Shown piece by piece: positions 1 to 9,439 of a DNA stretch of 64,000 nt. Made by a program: the position numbers and the translations under genes. The notes beneath the pieces were generated by a model, which did not search any database, was not told the DNA's origin, and saw nothing but the letters and a program-made list of their open reading frames with translations. Each line of letters starts with the position of its first letter. Positions within the stretch are counted from its first letter, which is position 1. Source of the stretch: Agrobacterium tumefaciens str. B6 (GTDB lineage Bacteria; Pseudomonadota; Alphaproteobacteria; Rhizobiales; Rhizobiaceae); assembly GCF_001541315.1 (NCBI RefSeq), contig NZ_LMVK01000001.1:248001-312000 (forward strand), read 5' to 3'.

Positions 1-807
1 ATCGGTGGAAGAAGGCCGGTCGGGGTTGTGGTAGGATCCGAAAATGAGATCGAAGATGACGAGGTTTTCGCCGTAATTGGTGTTGCCTTCCGGAAGCTGC
101 TTCGAATGGTGCCAGCGGTGCAGGCGCGGCGTGCTGAAGATATAATCGAGCAGCCCCGTTTTCATATCGACATTGCAATGGGTCAAAATACCGATGAAGG
201 CGGTCACGGCGCCGAGCCACCAGAAAACCGGAAGCGGCGCACCCATGAAATAAAGCGGAATCTGGCTGAGCGCGATCTTGAACAGGGAGTCGGCCACATG
301 AAACCGACCGGTATTGACGACCCAGAGCCGCACGACGCTGTGATGCAGGGCATGGAACCGCCAGAAGAATACCGTTTCATGCGCAATGCGGTGGGCCCAG
401 TAGAGACCGAATTCGGCAATCGCCACCGCAAGCGCGACCTGGACAATCATTGGCAAATGGGAAGGCCACAGGTCGAACCGCATCGCCGCCAGCGGCTGCA
501 GAACATTCGCGGCTACCATCGGGAAGATCGCTGCGGCGGCGGCAGCGAGTTGTACGAGCCCCTTCGTCAGAAGCGTGTGACCGATGCTGTTGATGGTCTC
601 ACCATCCCCCTCAAGCCATTCGACTTCATAGGGAATATAGCGCTCGAGGAGAAACAGGCTGAGAACCGCGCCCGCATAAACGGCGAGAAAGGCTGCGATT
701 GGATGACTGCTCGTAAAAGCGAAATAGGACCCGACGAGGCCGCCGACGAACACCAGTGGCCAGGAGGTATAGGAAAGGGCTGCTTTTAGTACTTGCGCTT
801 TTGCCAT
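1..807 (-). CDS. olsE: Sterol desaturase/fatty acid hydroxylase family protein, probable ornithine-lipid hydroxylase OlsE (3' end outside window)
   Basis: Reading leftward from an ATG at 805-807, the frame stays open to the window edge (269 codons, C-terminus missing). The protein is an integral membrane di-iron oxygenase: hydrophobic segments near residues 16-30, 36-54, 84-105, 118-136 and 182-207, and the three histidine clusters of the fatty acid hydroxylase superfamily, HRIAH at 139-143, HALHH at 152-156 and HRWHH at 230-234, with extra His at 170 and 210. The family uses these His to hold two irons and hydroxylate lipids. From memory, the Agrobacterium gene at this position (atu0318), immediately before ubiB-ubiE, is OlsE, which hydroxylates ornithine lipids. 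The olsB and olsA genes in this window support that. The family call is firm; the OlsE name rests on remembered locus order. Confidence 0.8.
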   Translation of the reverse strand, partial: MAKAQVLKAALSYTSWPLVFVGGLVGSYFAFTSSHPIAAFLAVYAGAVLSLFLLERYIPYEVEWLEGDGETINSIGHTLLTKGLVQLAAAAAAIFPMVAANVLQPLAAMRFDLWPSHLPMIVQVALAVAIAEFGLYWAHRIAHETVFFWRFHALHHSVVRLWVVNTGRFHVADSLFKIALSQIPLYFMGAPLPVFWWLGAVTAFIGILTHCNVDMKTGLLDYIFSTPRLHRWHHSKQLPEGNTNYGENLVIFDLIFGSYHNPDRPSSTD

Positions 808-970
808 CAAAATCAAATCCTGTCCGGCGTATCCGTCTCTACCATCGGCGCACTTCCGCGCAGGCTTCCGAGCAACCCTTACCCGCACCAATCACCTGTC
901 TTGGCTAGAGATCAGACCCTTATCGCTCCAATGCATTACACAAACATGGCACATAGCGGTGCCGAAATGC

Positions 971-2545
971 TCAGCTCACCCTGATCGCAATATAGAGAAG
1001 CGTCAGCGCAATGACCCAGAGAGCGACCCGTCCCCATTTGGTGTGGCGCGCTTCCGCCTTGCCAATGGCTTCCGCCGTCTGCGCATCAAAACGCAGGCCG
1101 TTCTCGCTCATATACATCAATTCGGAATGCAGTTTTTCCGTCTTGGCGGCAATCTCCGGTGCTGCCTCGGCAAGCTTGAGGGCGGCTTTCACGCCATCCT
1201 TCAGGTCGGTGACGACACGTTTCGGTCCGAGATTGTCCCTGATCCAGCCGCCAACGACCGGGTCGGCCGCCTTCCACATGTTGAAGCGCGGATTGAGCAT
1301 GCGCGACACGCCTTCCACCACCACCATGGTCTTTTGCAGCATGACGAGTTCCGGCCGCGTCTCCATGTCGAAGAGTTCGGTCACTTCGAACAGCAGCGTC
1401 AGCAACTTGCCCATGGAGATCGTCTCGGCCGGCTGGCCGTGGATCGGTTCTCCAATGGCGCGGATCGCCTGCGCGAAACTGGCTTTGTCGTGGTGGCCCG
1501 GCACATAACCGGCCTCGAAATGCACCTCAGCCACCCGCATATAGTCGCGGGTAATGAAGCCGTAGAGGATTTCGGCAAGGAAGCGGCGTTCCTTTTTGCC
1601 AAGGCGTCCGGCAATGCCCATATCGACGGCAACGATCTCGCCCTCAGCATCCACGAAGAGATTGCCGGGATGCATGTCGGCGTGGAAGAAGCCATCGCGC
1701 AGCGTATGCCGCAGAAAGGACTGGATCAGCGTATCGGCGAGCTTGTTCAGGTCGTGGCCAGCCGCCTTCAGGCCCTCGATATCCGACATCTTGACACCGT
1801 CAATCCATTCCATGGTGACGACATCGCGACCGGTGCGCTCCCAATCCACCTCCGGAACACGGAAACCCGGATCGTCCTTGGTATTTTCGGCAAGTTCGGA
1901 AAGGGCGGCGGCCTCTAACCGCAGATCCATCTCGATCTTGGTGGTCTGCTCCAGCGTGCGCGTCACCTCGACGGGGCGCAGGCGGCGGGCGGAGCGGACG
2001 AAACGCTGCTGCAGGTCGGCAATCAGATACATCGCCTCCAGATCGTTCTGGAAACGCTGGCGCACGCCGGGACGGATGACCTTGACGGCCATCTTGCGCG
2101 GCCCTTTTGGTGTATCCACCATTGCCGGGTGCACCTGGGCAATGGAAGCCGCGGCGATCGGATCGCCGAATTCCCTGTAGAGTTCAGACACCGACCGTCC
2201 GAGCGAGCCCTCGATATTGGCCTTCGCCGCAGCGGCCGGGAAAAAGGCCATGCGGTCCTGAAGGCTTGCGAGATCGTCGGCGAAGTCGGCGCCTACCACA
2301 TCCGGCCGGGTGGCGAGAAACTGACCCATCTTCACATAGGAGGGCCCGAGCCGCTCCACAGCCACCGCCAGCCGGTCGCTGCGCTGCGCCCGTTTCGCCT
2401 TGCTGCGGGCGAATGGCTTCAGCAGCGCTTTCAATAATTGGGCGGGAGCAGGCAGGTCGTCGGACGGCAGGGCCAGCACGACGCCTTCGCGCACGAGAAC
2501 CCAGCCAACCCTTGCGAGGCGGAAATATGCGCCCAAAGTACTCAT
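971..2545 (-). CDS. ubiB: UbiB family kinase-like protein of ubiquinone biosynthesis
   Basis: A 524-residue member of the ABC1/ADCK/UbiB atypical kinase family, needed for ubiquinone biosynthesis and acting at the inner membrane. Visible motifs are the KxGQ motif (K72 to Q75), the alanine-rich loop AAASIAQVH near 131-139 that replaces the glycine-rich loop of ordinary kinases, the HADMHPGN catalytic-loop motif near 290 and the metal-binding VDMG just after it. A single C-terminal hydrophobic helix (about 506-522) is typical of membrane-anchored UbiB. Length is normal. It lies 36 bases downstream of ubiE on the same strand, so the two are probably one transcript with ubiE first. UbiB is thought to organise or extract lipid intermediates using ATPase activity rather than to hydroxylate directly. 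Confidence 0.95.
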   Translation of the reverse strand: MSTLGAYFRLARVGWVLVREGVVLALPSDDLPAPAQLLKALLKPFARSKAKRAQRSDRLAVAVERLGPSYVKMGQFLATRPDVVGADFADDLASLQDRMAFFPAAAAKANIEGSLGRSVSELYREFGDPIAAASIAQVHPAMVDTPKGPRKMAVKVIRPGVRQRFQNDLEAMYLIADLQQRFVRSARRLRPVEVTRTLEQTTKIEMDLRLEAAALSELAENTKDDPGFRVPEVDWERTGRDVVTMEWIDGVKMSDIEGLKAAGHDLNKLADTLIQSFLRHTLRDGFFHADMHPGNLFVDAEGEIVAVDMGIAGRLGKKERRFLAEILYGFITRDYMRVAEVHFEAGYVPGHHDKASFAQAIRAIGEPIHGQPAETISMGKLLTLLFEVTELFDMETRPELVMLQKTMVVVEGVSRMLNPRFNMWKAADPVVGGWIRDNLGPKRVVTDLKDGVKAALKLAEAAPEIAAKTEKLHSELMYMSENGLRFDAQTAEAIGKAEARHTKWGRVALWVIALTLLYIAIRVS

Positions 2546-2581
2546 GCTTATGCTTGTCTCCTGCTTTTACCGGCCATGGTC

Positions 2582-3358
2582 TTAAAGCTTCCAGCCGGAA
2601 TGCAGGGCGGCGATGCCGCCGGTGTAATTGGTGTAGGTCACGCGGGAGAAGCCGGCGGTGCGGATCATCGTCGCGAAATCTTCCTGATTGGGGAATTTGC
2701 GGATCGATTCGACCAGATACTGATAGGGCTCGGCATCACCCGTGATCATCTTGCCGAATTGCGGAATGGCGTTGAACGACCAGGCGTCATAAACACGGTC
2801 GAGCAGCGGCATATCGACTTCGGAAAATTCCAGCACCAGCAGCCGCCCGCCACGCTTCAAGACACGGTGTGCCTCTTTCAGCGCGACATCGATGCGCGGC
2901 ACATTGCGAATGCCAAACGCGATCGTATAGGCGTCGAAACTATTCGCCTCGAAGGGCAGCTCCTCGGCATTGGCCTCCACGAAGGTCAGATTGTCGGAAA
3001 GCTTCTTTTTTGCCGCGCGCTCCTCGCCGACGGCCAGCATCGAGCCGTTGATATCGAGAACGGTGGCATGCGCCAGACGATTGGAGGCTTCGATGATACG
3101 GAAGGCGATATCGCCGGTGCCGCCCGCAACGTCCAGAATCTTGTAGGACGGGTCCTTGCGCGGCGAAAGCGAAGAGACCATCGCGTCCTTCCACAGCCGG
3201 TGCAGGCCAGCCGACATTACGTCATTCATGATGTCGTAGCGCTTGGCCACCTTATGGAAGACCTCGTTGACCAGCCCCTGCTTTTTGCCTTCGTCCACCT
3301 TGTGGAAGCCATAGGACGTTTCCATGCCGCCTTGGGCAGTGGTACGGGCGTCGGTCAT
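2582..3358 (-). CDS. ubiE: Ubiquinone biosynthesis C-methyltransferase
   Basis: A 258-residue SAM-dependent methyltransferase that adds the C-methyl group to the benzoquinol ring in ubiquinone synthesis (a demethylmenaquinone step in organisms that make menaquinone). The family signature [17 protein letters not shown] is at 41-57 and the SAM-binding motif [12 protein letters not shown] at 75-86. The later segment [20 protein letters not shown] matches the second UbiE signature. It is the promoter-proximal gene of a leftward ubiE-ubiB pair and shares a divergent intergenic region of about 140 bases with mutM. Full length, no anomaly seen. Confidence 0.97.
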   Translation of the reverse strand: MTDARTTAQGGMETSYGFHKVDEGKKQGLVNEVFHKVAKRYDIMNDVMSAGLHRLWKDAMVSSLSPRKDPSYKILDVAGGTGDIAFRIIEASNRLAHATVLDINGSMLAVGEERAAKKKLSDNLTFVEANAEELPFEANSFDAYTIAFGIRNVPRIDVALKEAHRVLKRGGRLLVLEFSEVDMPLLDRVYDAWSFNAIPQFGKMITGDAEPYQYLVESIRKFPNQEDFATMIRTAGFSRVTYTNYTGGIAALHSGWKL

Positions 3359-3501
3359 CGTCTGTCTCCATATTTATTGCGTGGCGGACCATAGCGGAAA
3401 CGCCATGGCAACGCTATCTGTTGCCGCATCGCCTGGGCGCGACATTTCGCGTGCACTGTATAGACCACATGGTCCTAACGATAAACTGTCGGATAAGCCA
3501 G

Positions 3502-4398
3502 ATGCCAGAATTGCCAGAAGTCGAAACCGTCAGACGTGGCCTTGCACCTGCTATGGAAGGGGCAAGGGTCCGCAGGCTGCATCTCGGCCGCCCGGATTTG
3601 CGCTTTCCTTTCCCGGAGGATTTCGCGGGGCTGATCGAGGGCAAGACGATCATATCGCTCGGACGAAGGGCGAAATATCTTCTCATCGAGCTGGAAGACG
3701 GGCTGACGATCGTTTCCCATCTCGGCATGTCCGGTTCGTTTCGTATCGAGGCGGAAACGGATGAGGCTGACAAGACGCCCGGCGCGTTTCATCACGCCCG
3801 CTCGAAGGACGGCAAGCACGACCATGTCGTCTTTCATCTCGATCAAGGAGAAGAGCGTGTCTGCGTCATCTATAATGATCCGCGCCGCTTCGGCTTCATG
3901 CATCTGGTGGAGCGCAACAAGCTCGATCTTTACCCGGCCTTTGCCGAGCTTGGCCCGGAGCCGACAGGCAATGCGCTGAGCGCGGATTATCTGGCGAGCC
4001 GGTTTGAGGGCAAAAGCCAGCCCCTGAAAAGCACGCTGCTGGACCAGAAGGTCATCGCCGGCCTCGGCAATATCTATGTCTGTGAGGCGCTGTGGCGCGC
4101 GCATCTTTCGCCCCTGCGGGCCGCGGGAACGCTGGTGACGAAAGGTGGCAGGCCCAAAGCACAACTCGTCGATCTGACGGAGAAAATCCGCGATGTCATC
4201 GCCGACGCCATCGCCGCCGGCGGGTCCTCATTACGAGACCATATACAGACGGACGGAACGCTCGGTTATTTCCAGCATTCCTTTTCGGTCTACGATCAGG
4301 AAGGCCAGCCTTGCCGGACACCCGGCTGCGGGGGTACGGTTGAAAGGGTGGTGCAGGCCGGTCGTTCGACCTTTTATTGCGCCGCCTGCCAGAAGTAA
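3502..4398 (+). CDS. mutM: Formamidopyrimidine-DNA glycosylase (Fpg/MutM)
   Basis: A bifunctional DNA glycosylase/AP lyase of about 298 residues that removes 8-oxoguanine and formamidopyrimidines. An in-frame ATG exists at 3421, but 3502 is chosen because Fpg activity needs the mature N-terminus Pro-Glu and the protein then begins MPELPEVE, the invariant family start. The catalytic Pro2 and Glu3 are present, and the C-terminus carries the zinc-finger cysteines (CRTPGC followed by YCAAC). The ORF ends 33 bases before the enoyl-CoA hydratase start, so the two may be cotranscribed. Divergent from ubiE. Confidence 0.97.
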   Translation: MPELPEVETVRRGLAPAMEGARVRRLHLGRPDLRFPFPEDFAGLIEGKTIISLGRRAKYLLIELEDGLTIVSHLGMSGSFRIEAETDEADKTPGAFHHARSKDGKHDHVVFHLDQGEERVCVIYNDPRRFGFMHLVERNKLDLYPAFAELGPEPTGNALSADYLASRFEGKSQPLKSTLLDQKVIAGLGNIYVCEALWRAHLSPLRAAGTLVTKGGRPKAQLVDLTEKIRDVIADAIAAGGSSLRDHIQTDGTLGYFQHSFSVYDQEGQPCRTPGCGGTVERVVQAGRSTFYCAACQK

Positions 4399-4431
4399 CG
4401 CTGTCGGAGTAACGGAGAAGGGGAGACTGCC

Positions 4432-5205
4432 GTGGACTATGAAACGATACTGGTCGAGAAACGCGATGAGGTGGGTGTCATCACCCTCAACCGCCCCAAG
4501 GCGCTCAACGCTCTCAATTCGGTGCTTCTGAAAGAGCTGCGGCACATTCTGTCTTCGTTTTCCGCCGATGATTCCATCGGTGCGATCATTATTACCGGTT
4601 CGGAAAAGGCATTTGCTGCTGGCGCCGACATCAAGGAAATGCAGGGGCTGGATTTCGTCGATGCCTATGTCGGCGATTTTCTCGGCGGCTGGGACGAGGT
4701 TGCGGCCACCCGCAAGCCTGTTATCGCCGCCGTTTCCGGTTTTGCGCTCGGCGGCGGCTGCGAACTGGCGATGATGTGCGATTTTATCATCGCTTCTGAT
4801 ACGGCGAAGTTCGGCCAGCCGGAAATCACCCTCGGCGTCATCCCCGGCATGGGCGGCTCGCAGCGGCTGACACGGGCAGTCGGCAAGGCAAAGGCCATGG
4901 ACCTGGTTCTGACCGGCCGCATGATGGATGCAGCGGAAGCCGAGCGCGCCGGTCTCGTGTCGCGTGTTGTGCCGGCTGCAAATCTGATGGACGAGGCGGT
5001 TGAGGCCGCAACCCGCATAGCTTCCCTGTCGCGTGCCTCCGTGCTCATGGCCAAGGAAAGCGTCAATCGTTCCTTCGAGGTGCCGCTTTCAGAAGGTCTG
5101 AGATTTGAAAGACGCTCGTTCCAGTCGCTCTTTGCCACGGCGGATCAGAAGGAGGGCATGGCCGCCTTCGTGGAAAAGCGCAAACCCGCTTTCCGGAATC
5201 GCTAA
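4432..5205 (+). CDS. Enoyl-CoA hydratase
   Basis: A 257-residue crotonase-fold enzyme. The oxyanion-hole segments [11 protein letters not shown] (60-70) and [11 protein letters not shown] (103-113) are intact, and both catalytic glutamates of classical enoyl-CoA hydratases are visible (E111 and E131 in [15 protein letters not shown]). It should hydrate trans-2-enoyl-CoA in fatty-acid beta-oxidation. The start is a GTG with a clear GGGAG ribosome-binding site about 8 bases upstream. It follows mutM by 33 bases. It resembles the stand-alone short-chain hydratase (often labelled fadB1 or ech) found near dnaA in rhizobia. Exact chain-length preference cannot be read from sequence. Confidence 0.93.
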   Translation: MDYETILVEKRDEVGVITLNRPKALNALNSVLLKELRHILSSFSADDSIGAIIITGSEKAFAAGADIKEMQGLDFVDAYVGDFLGGWDEVAATRKPVIAAVSGFALGGGCELAMMCDFIIASDTAKFGQPEITLGVIPGMGGSQRLTRAVGKAKAMDLVLTGRMMDAAEAERAGLVSRVVPAANLMDEAVEAATRIASLSRASVLMAKESVNRSFEVPLSEGLRFERRSFQSLFATADQKEGMAAFVEKRKPAFRNR

Positions 5206-5242
5206 GGATTCGGAATATCGGCGCTTTTAAGCGTTTTGCGCG

Positions 5243-5271
5243 TTGACGGGCGTAAGCTTTAGCGGTATATG
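5243..5271 (+). promoter_or_regulatory. Sigma-70-type promoter for rpsT
   Basis: TTGACG at 5243-5248 and TATATG at 5266-5271 are separated by exactly 17 bases, a good housekeeping promoter. Transcription would begin near 5278 and give a leader of about 120 bases before rpsT. Prediction by eye only. Confidence 0.6.
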
Positions 5272-5400
5272 CCCGCCCACGGTTAAGGAAAGCCATCCGG
5301 CTTGTCCGAAATTACTCCCGCATTCTTGGGTTACGTGAGGTCTTCTAACGACCCGATCCTATGGTTGCGGAATTTGGTTTGAATTCGAAGAGAGGCATAC

Positions 5401-5667
5401 ATGGCCAATACAACTTCGGCGAAAAAGGCGACCCGCAAGATCGCTCGCCGTACCGCAGTCAACAAGGCTCGCCGTTCGCGCGTTCGCGGCTTCATCCGCA
5501 AGGTCGAGGAAGCCATCGCTTCCGGTGATCTCGCAGTCGCCACCGAAGCTCTGAAGGCAGCTCAGCCCGAGATCCAGCGCGCCGCCACCCGGGGCGTTCT
5601 GCACGGCAACACCGCATCCCGCAAGGTGTCGCGTCTCGCACAGCGCGTTAAGGCTCTTTCCGCCTAA
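5401..5667 (+). CDS. rpsT: 30S ribosomal protein S20
   Basis: An 88-residue, very basic protein starting [20 protein letters not shown], the standard S20 N-terminus. It binds 16S rRNA early in 30S assembly. The purine-rich ribosome-binding site GAAGAGAGG lies about 6 bases before the ATG. It is monocistronic, with a sigma-70-like promoter at 5243-5271 and a strong terminator at 5693-5722. The rpsT-dnaA adjacency is usual in Rhizobiales. Confidence 0.98.
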   Translation: MANTTSAKKATRKIARRTAVNKARRSRVRGFIRKVEEAIASGDLAVATEALKAAQPEIQRAATRGVLHGNTASRKVSRLAQRVKALSA

Positions 5668-5692
5668 TCCGGCTAATCACAAATAATTATTC

Positions 5693-5722
5693 AAAAAGCC
5701 TGGTCTTTTGACCGGGCTTTTT
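5693..5722 (+). terminator. Rho-independent terminator of rpsT
   Basis: A 13-bp stem (AAAAAGCCTGGTC pairing with GACCGGGCTTTTT, one T-G wobble) with a four-T loop, ending in a T run, 25 bases after the rpsT stop codon. Confidence 0.9.
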
Positions 5723-6439
5723 GTGATTCTAACTGCCCGTTAACCATTGCTGCCGTAACGTGACAAACGCATGTCAGATGGACGACAGGAAATTTTCAGT
5801 AAAAACAATAACTTGCTGGAGGTCTCTGGAAAACTCAGGGGCTTTCTCTACGGAAGTCGCGGCTAGTTTTGAGTCAAGAAGATTTTTATTTTTTTGCCAA
5901 AATCCGCTCTTTAAAATTGCCAAAATTGAATCTCATTGATTCATAAGCGATTCTGCTTCGCACCCTGTCGGTGATGCAAAACGGCCTTTGCGAGTCAATG
6001 GCCGATCTGAGTTTTTGCAGAAAAAACGCCATTGATCTCTCCCCACGATCCTGCCTAAATGCATTTCAACAAGGGGTGCGGATCTCAGTCCACAGATTAT
6101 CTCGATGATCGTATCGACGATATTCACCTTCTTGCTGACGGGTCTTTCGAGGTCCGTTTTTTCAGGTCATGGAGCTTTTTGTGCCGTTTCGGTCTCCGGA
6201 ACGGGCGGGGGTTTTTTGTCCTCAAGAATGCGCCTTAAGGTTGTAGCGAAAGGAGCGTTTTTAGCGTGTCGCAGGCCTCTCCATGAGGGGGAGGGAAATG
6301 GGATAACCGGCTCGCAAACAAGTAGTCGCCTTTGGCGTTCTTTCGAGGGGAACGCTTGGGGGCAGAAATAAACGAGGGGGATCCCTGGCGGTCGATCTTT
6401 GATCGTCAGGCTATGATTGGCAATTTGAAAGGCGGCAAT
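5723..6439 (+). promoter_or_regulatory. Long dnaA upstream region with GANTC cluster and direct repeats
   Basis: About 720 bases with no convincing gene; the in-frame extension of dnaA and a short 88-codon frame inside it have no recognisable content. The stretch around 5880-5945 is clearly AT-rich. It holds five GANTC sites within 126 bases (5871, 5928, 5938, 5949, 5992) plus one at 5725, two copies of TTGCCAAAAT (5894-5903 and 5917-5926) and an inverted GAATC/GATTC pair (5928-5942). GANTC is the target of the cell-cycle methyltransferase CcrM of alphaproteobacteria, and in Caulobacter dnaA transcription depends on GANTC methylation. I could not assign a -35/-10 pair with confidence, and saw no exact DnaA box (TTATCCACA). 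Confidence 0.55.
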
Positions 6440-7999
6440 ATGCAATTGAATTTGGCGATGGGTGCGGTGGCTGATGGGGACCGCGCACCAAAGACGCGTG
6501 ATGCAGCTTGCTCAGATGCGGCAGGGGACAAATCGGCTATGACGCACGATGCGCTGTTTGAACGTTTTAGCGCGCGGCTCAAGGCACAGGTTGGTCCGGA
6601 GGTCTATGCAAGCTGGTTCGCACGGCTCAAACTCCATACCGTTTCGAAAAGCGTCGTCCGTTTTACCGTTCCGACGACCTTTCTGAAGTCCTGGATCAAC
6701 AACCGTTACATGGACCTGATCACCAACCTCGTCCAGAGCGAGGATCCGGATGTGCTGAAGGTGGAGATTCTGGTCCGCTCGGCCAGCCGCCCGATCCGTC
6801 CGGCTCAGACCGAGGAGAGGGTGCAGCCCGTTGCGGAGGTTGGTGCGGCTCCGCGGAACAAGTCCTTTATACCGTCGCAGCCCGCCACGCCTGCCGCGCA
6901 GCCCGCGGCTTCGCAGGCGACCCTGCGTCAGGGCGGTTCCGGGCCGTTGTTCGGCTCGCCGCTCGACACACGTTTCACCTTCGATACCTTTGTTGAAGGC
7001 TCGTCTAACCGCGTCGCGCTTGCGGCGGCAAAGACGATCGCCGAAGCCGGTGCCGGTGCCGTGCGCTTCAACCCGCTGTTCATCCATGCGGGTGTTGGTC
7101 TCGGCAAGACGCATCTTCTGCAGGCAATCGCCAATGCCGCCATCGACAGCCCGCGCAATCCGCGCGTGGTCTATCTGACAGCTGAATATTTCATGTGGCG
7201 TTTTGCAACCGCAATCCGCGACAACGATGCCCTGACGCTGAAGGACACGCTACGCAATATCGACCTGCTCGTCATCGACGACATGCAGTTCCTGCAGGGC
7301 AAGATGATCCAGCATGAATTCTGCCACCTGCTGAACATGCTGCTCGACAGCGCCAAGCAGGTCGTGGTCGCTGCTGACCGTGCGCCGTGGGAGCTGGAAT
7401 CGCTCGATCCGCGCGTCCGTTCCCGTCTTCAGGGCGGCATGGCGATCGAGATCGAAGGTCCCGATTACGACATGCGCTACGAAATGCTCAACCGCCGCCT
7501 CGGCTCGGCGCGCCAGGACGATCCGTCTTTCGAGATTTCGGACGAAATCCTGACCCACGTTGCCAAAAGCGTGACGGCGAGCGGACGTGAACTGGAAGGC
7601 GCCTTTAACCAGCTGATGTTCCGTCGCTCTTTTGAGCCGAACCTCTCGGTTGACCGTGTCGATGAACTGCTGTCACATCTCGTCGGGACGGGTGAGGCCA
7701 AGCGCGTGCGCATCGAGGATATTCAGCGCATCGTCGCCAAGCACTATAATGTGTCGCGGCAGGAACTGGTGTCCAACCGTCGCACCCGCGTCATCGTCAA
7801 GCCGCGCCAGATCGCCATGTATCTGGCCAAGATGCTGACGCCGCGTTCTTTCCCCGAGATCGGTCGCCGTTTCGGCGGTCGCGATCACACCACGGTTCTG
7901 CATGCCGTGCGCAAGATCGAGGAACTGATTTCCGGTGACACCAAGCTTGGCCATGAGGTTGAGCTGCTAAAGCGCCTGATCAACGAAAACAACGCATAA
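6440..7999 (+). CDS. dnaA: Chromosomal replication initiator protein DnaA
   Basis: An AAA+ ATPase that binds DnaA boxes and opens the origin. Domain I ([16 protein letters not shown] and onward) is followed by a low-complexity Pro/Ala/Gln linker, then the AAA+ core with Walker A GVGLGKT at 218-224 and Walker [10 protein letters not shown] some 55 residues later, then the C-terminal helix-turn-helix with the signature [11 protein letters not shown]. The start at 6440 is chosen because AAAGGCGG sits a few bases upstream, giving 519 residues. An upstream in-frame ATG (6332) lacks a ribosome-binding site, and ATG 6539 ([10 protein letters not shown]) would match the shorter form common in other rhizobia. 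No oriC-like array is visible next to it. Confidence 0.96.
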   Translation: MQLNLAMGAVADGDRAPKTRDAACSDAAGDKSAMTHDALFERFSARLKAQVGPEVYASWFARLKLHTVSKSVVRFTVPTTFLKSWINNRYMDLITNLVQSEDPDVLKVEILVRSASRPIRPAQTEERVQPVAEVGAAPRNKSFIPSQPATPAAQPAASQATLRQGGSGPLFGSPLDTRFTFDTFVEGSSNRVALAAAKTIAEAGAGAVRFNPLFIHAGVGLGKTHLLQAIANAAIDSPRNPRVVYLTAEYFMWRFATAIRDNDALTLKDTLRNIDLLVIDDMQFLQGKMIQHEFCHLLNMLLDSAKQVVVAADRAPWELESLDPRVRSRLQGGMAIEIEGPDYDMRYEMLNRRLGSARQDDPSFEISDEILTHVAKSVTASGRELEGAFNQLMFRRSFEPNLSVDRVDELLSHLVGTGEAKRVRIEDIQRIVAKHYNVSRQELVSNRRTRVIVKPRQIAMYLAKMLTPRSFPEIGRRFGGRDHTTVLHAVRKIEELISGDTKLGHEVELLKRLINENNA

Positions 8000-8003
8000 A
8001 AAG

Positions 8004-8023
8004 AAGCGGCCTTCGGGCCGCTT
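8004..8023 (+). terminator. Hairpin just after dnaA (terminator-like, weak T run)
   Basis: AAGCGGCC-TTCG-GGCCGCTT forms an 8-bp stem with the very stable TTCG loop 5 bases after the dnaA stop. It is followed by CTTCAGTCC instead of a T run, so it may not terminate efficiently alone. A near-copy with a real T run lies at 8174-8197. Confidence 0.55.
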
Positions 8024-8054
8024 CAGTCCGTTGGCAAGCCGCTCTCGTATTCGA

Positions 8055-8141
8055 CGTCATCCTCGGGCCTGTCCCGAGGATTCGATCACGTATGATAAAA
8101 TCAATAGGTTGCAGATGCTCGGGACTGGCCAGAGCATGATG
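8055..8141. repeat. Palindromic intergenic repeat (RIME/MITE-like), partly degenerate
   Basis: Two 27-base arms, 8055-8081 and 8115-8141, are inverted copies of each other at 22 of 27 positions, separated by 33 bases. The left arm is itself a small palindrome built on CCTCGGG/CCCGAGG. Its start (CGTCATCCTCGGG) resembles a short interspersed element I know to be frequent between genes in rhizobia and agrobacteria. The right arm has drifted. No transposase is present. Confidence 0.6.
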
Positions 8142-8173
8142 AAGGCAAGTTTTCAGACTTCGTCATCACCCTC

Positions 8174-8197
8174 AAGCGGCTTTCGGGCCGCTTTTTT
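8174..8197 (+). terminator. Rho-independent terminator downstream of dnaA
   Basis: AAGCGGC-TTTCGG-GCCGCTT followed by TTTTT is oriented for rightward transcription from dnaA. It nearly repeats the hairpin at 8004-8023, and the palindromic element lies between the two. Confidence 0.75.
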
Positions 8198-8230
8198 ATT
8201 GGTGGTTAGAGGCGTTGTCGATGCTGTGGA

Positions 8231-9439
8231 TCAGCAGGCGAGATCGGCCACCACGGCATCCAGAATAAGCATGCCTGAAGGGGTGCAGCGCAGGCGGGAA
8301 TTGCCGAGCCTTTCCACGAAACCATGCTGCAGAAGGAACTCTTCCTTTTCCGGATCGAGATCGCGGCCGGAAAGGTCGCTCCAGCGCGCAAGATCGATGC
8401 CCTCGCGCAGGCGAAGGCCCATCAGCAGCAATTCGTCGGCCTGTTCGTCGACGCCGAGCAGTTCCTGATCCACCATGCCGTGGCCTTCCCGCTCAACGGT
8501 TTCGAGCCAGTTTTCCGGGTGGCGTTCGGTGGCGGTGGCGAGCTTGGAAGCGCCTCTCGTCAGGCGTCCATGCGCGCCGGGGCCAATGCCGGCGTAGTCA
8601 CCATAACGCCAATAGGTGAGGTTGTGGCGGCTTTCGGCGCCGGGCCGGGCATGGTTGGAAACCTCATAGGCCGGCATGCCGTAACGCTCGGTGATTTCCT
8701 GGGTTGCCTCATAAAGCACGGCCGAATGCTCGCCATCCGGCACGATGAGCTTACCGGCCTTGTGCAGGCCGTAGAAAGGCGTGCCTTCCTCGATGGTCAG
8801 CTGGTAGAGCGACAGATGGTCGACGGCATAGGAGACAGCCTCCTTTAGCTCCGCGTCCCATTCGGCCACCGTCTGGTTCGGACGGGCATAGATGAGATCG
8901 AAGGACATACGCGGAAAAATCTCCCGCGCCAGCCGAATGGCTTTCAAGGCATCGGCAACATCATGCAGGCGGCCGAGGAACTTCAGGTCCCGGTCGTTGA
9001 GCGCCTGCACGCCGAGTGAGACACGATTGACGCCCGCCGCGCGATAACCGCGAAAACGTTCCGCCTCGACGCTGGAAGGATTGGCCTCCATGGTGATCTC
9101 GATACCGTCAGGCACATGCCAGAAGCGCGCGACGCCATCGAGAAGTGCGCCGACCGTCTGCGGGTCCATCAGTGATGGCGTGCCGCCGCCCATGAAGATG
9201 CTGGTCACAACGCGCGGGCCGCTCAGCGTCCGCATATGTTCCATTTCACGGAGAAAGGCAGCCGTAAACCGTTCCTGATCCACCGGCCGGTGGCGGACAT
9301 GGCTGTTGAAATCGCAATAGGGACATTTGGCCGCGCAGAAGGGCCAATGCAGATAGATCCCGAAACCGGGATCGCCCGTATCCGGCAGAAGCGATGCGCC
9401 GGGGGCAGAAAGTTGATGCTCCCCGGTCATCGGGTTCAT
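8231..9439 (-). CDS. hemW: Radical SAM protein HemW (HemN-like heme chaperone)
   Basis: A 402-residue radical SAM protein. The iron-sulfur cluster motif CAAKCPYC is at C35, C39 and C42 after the HemN/HemW-type IYLHWPFC segment, and GGGTPS, a SAM-contacting motif, lies near residue 90. It is commonly annotated as coproporphyrinogen III oxidase, but this short form next to rdgB and rph is HemW, a heme-binding chaperone, not the catalytic HemN. Its ATG overlaps the rdgB stop codon (ATGA), so the leftward genes rph-rdgB-hemW are translationally coupled at this junction. ATG 9430 is an alternative start. Confidence 0.93.
   Translation of the reverse strand: MNPMTGEHQLSAPGASLLPDTGDPGFGIYLHWPFCAAKCPYCDFNSHVRHRPVDQERFTAAFLREMEHMRTLSGPRVVTSIFMGGGTPSLMDPQTVGALLDGVARFWHVPDGIEITMEANPSSVEAERFRGYRAAGVNRVSLGVQALNDRDLKFLGRLHDVADALKAIRLAREIFPRMSFDLIYARPNQTVAEWDAELKEAVSYAVDHLSLYQLTIEEGTPFYGLHKAGKLIVPDGEHSAVLYEATQEITERYGMPAYEVSNHARPGAESRHNLTYWRYGDYAGIGPGAHGRLTRGASKLATATERHPENWLETVEREGHGMVDQELLGVDEQADELLLMGLRLREGIDLARWSDLSGRDLDPEKEEFLLQHGFVERLGNSRLRCTPSGMLILDAVVADLAC

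Noticed and set aside
28-789. 253-codon rightward frame at the left edge
   Set aside because: It is antisense to the His-cluster hydroxylase, whose motifs are clear. The rightward protein is charged and of no recognisable family.
5723-8230. Chromosomal origin (oriC) next to dnaA
   Set aside because: No exact DnaA box or array of boxes, and no gidA, parA/parB, rpmH or hemE nearby. In Rhizobiales the origin lies near hemE, not dnaA.
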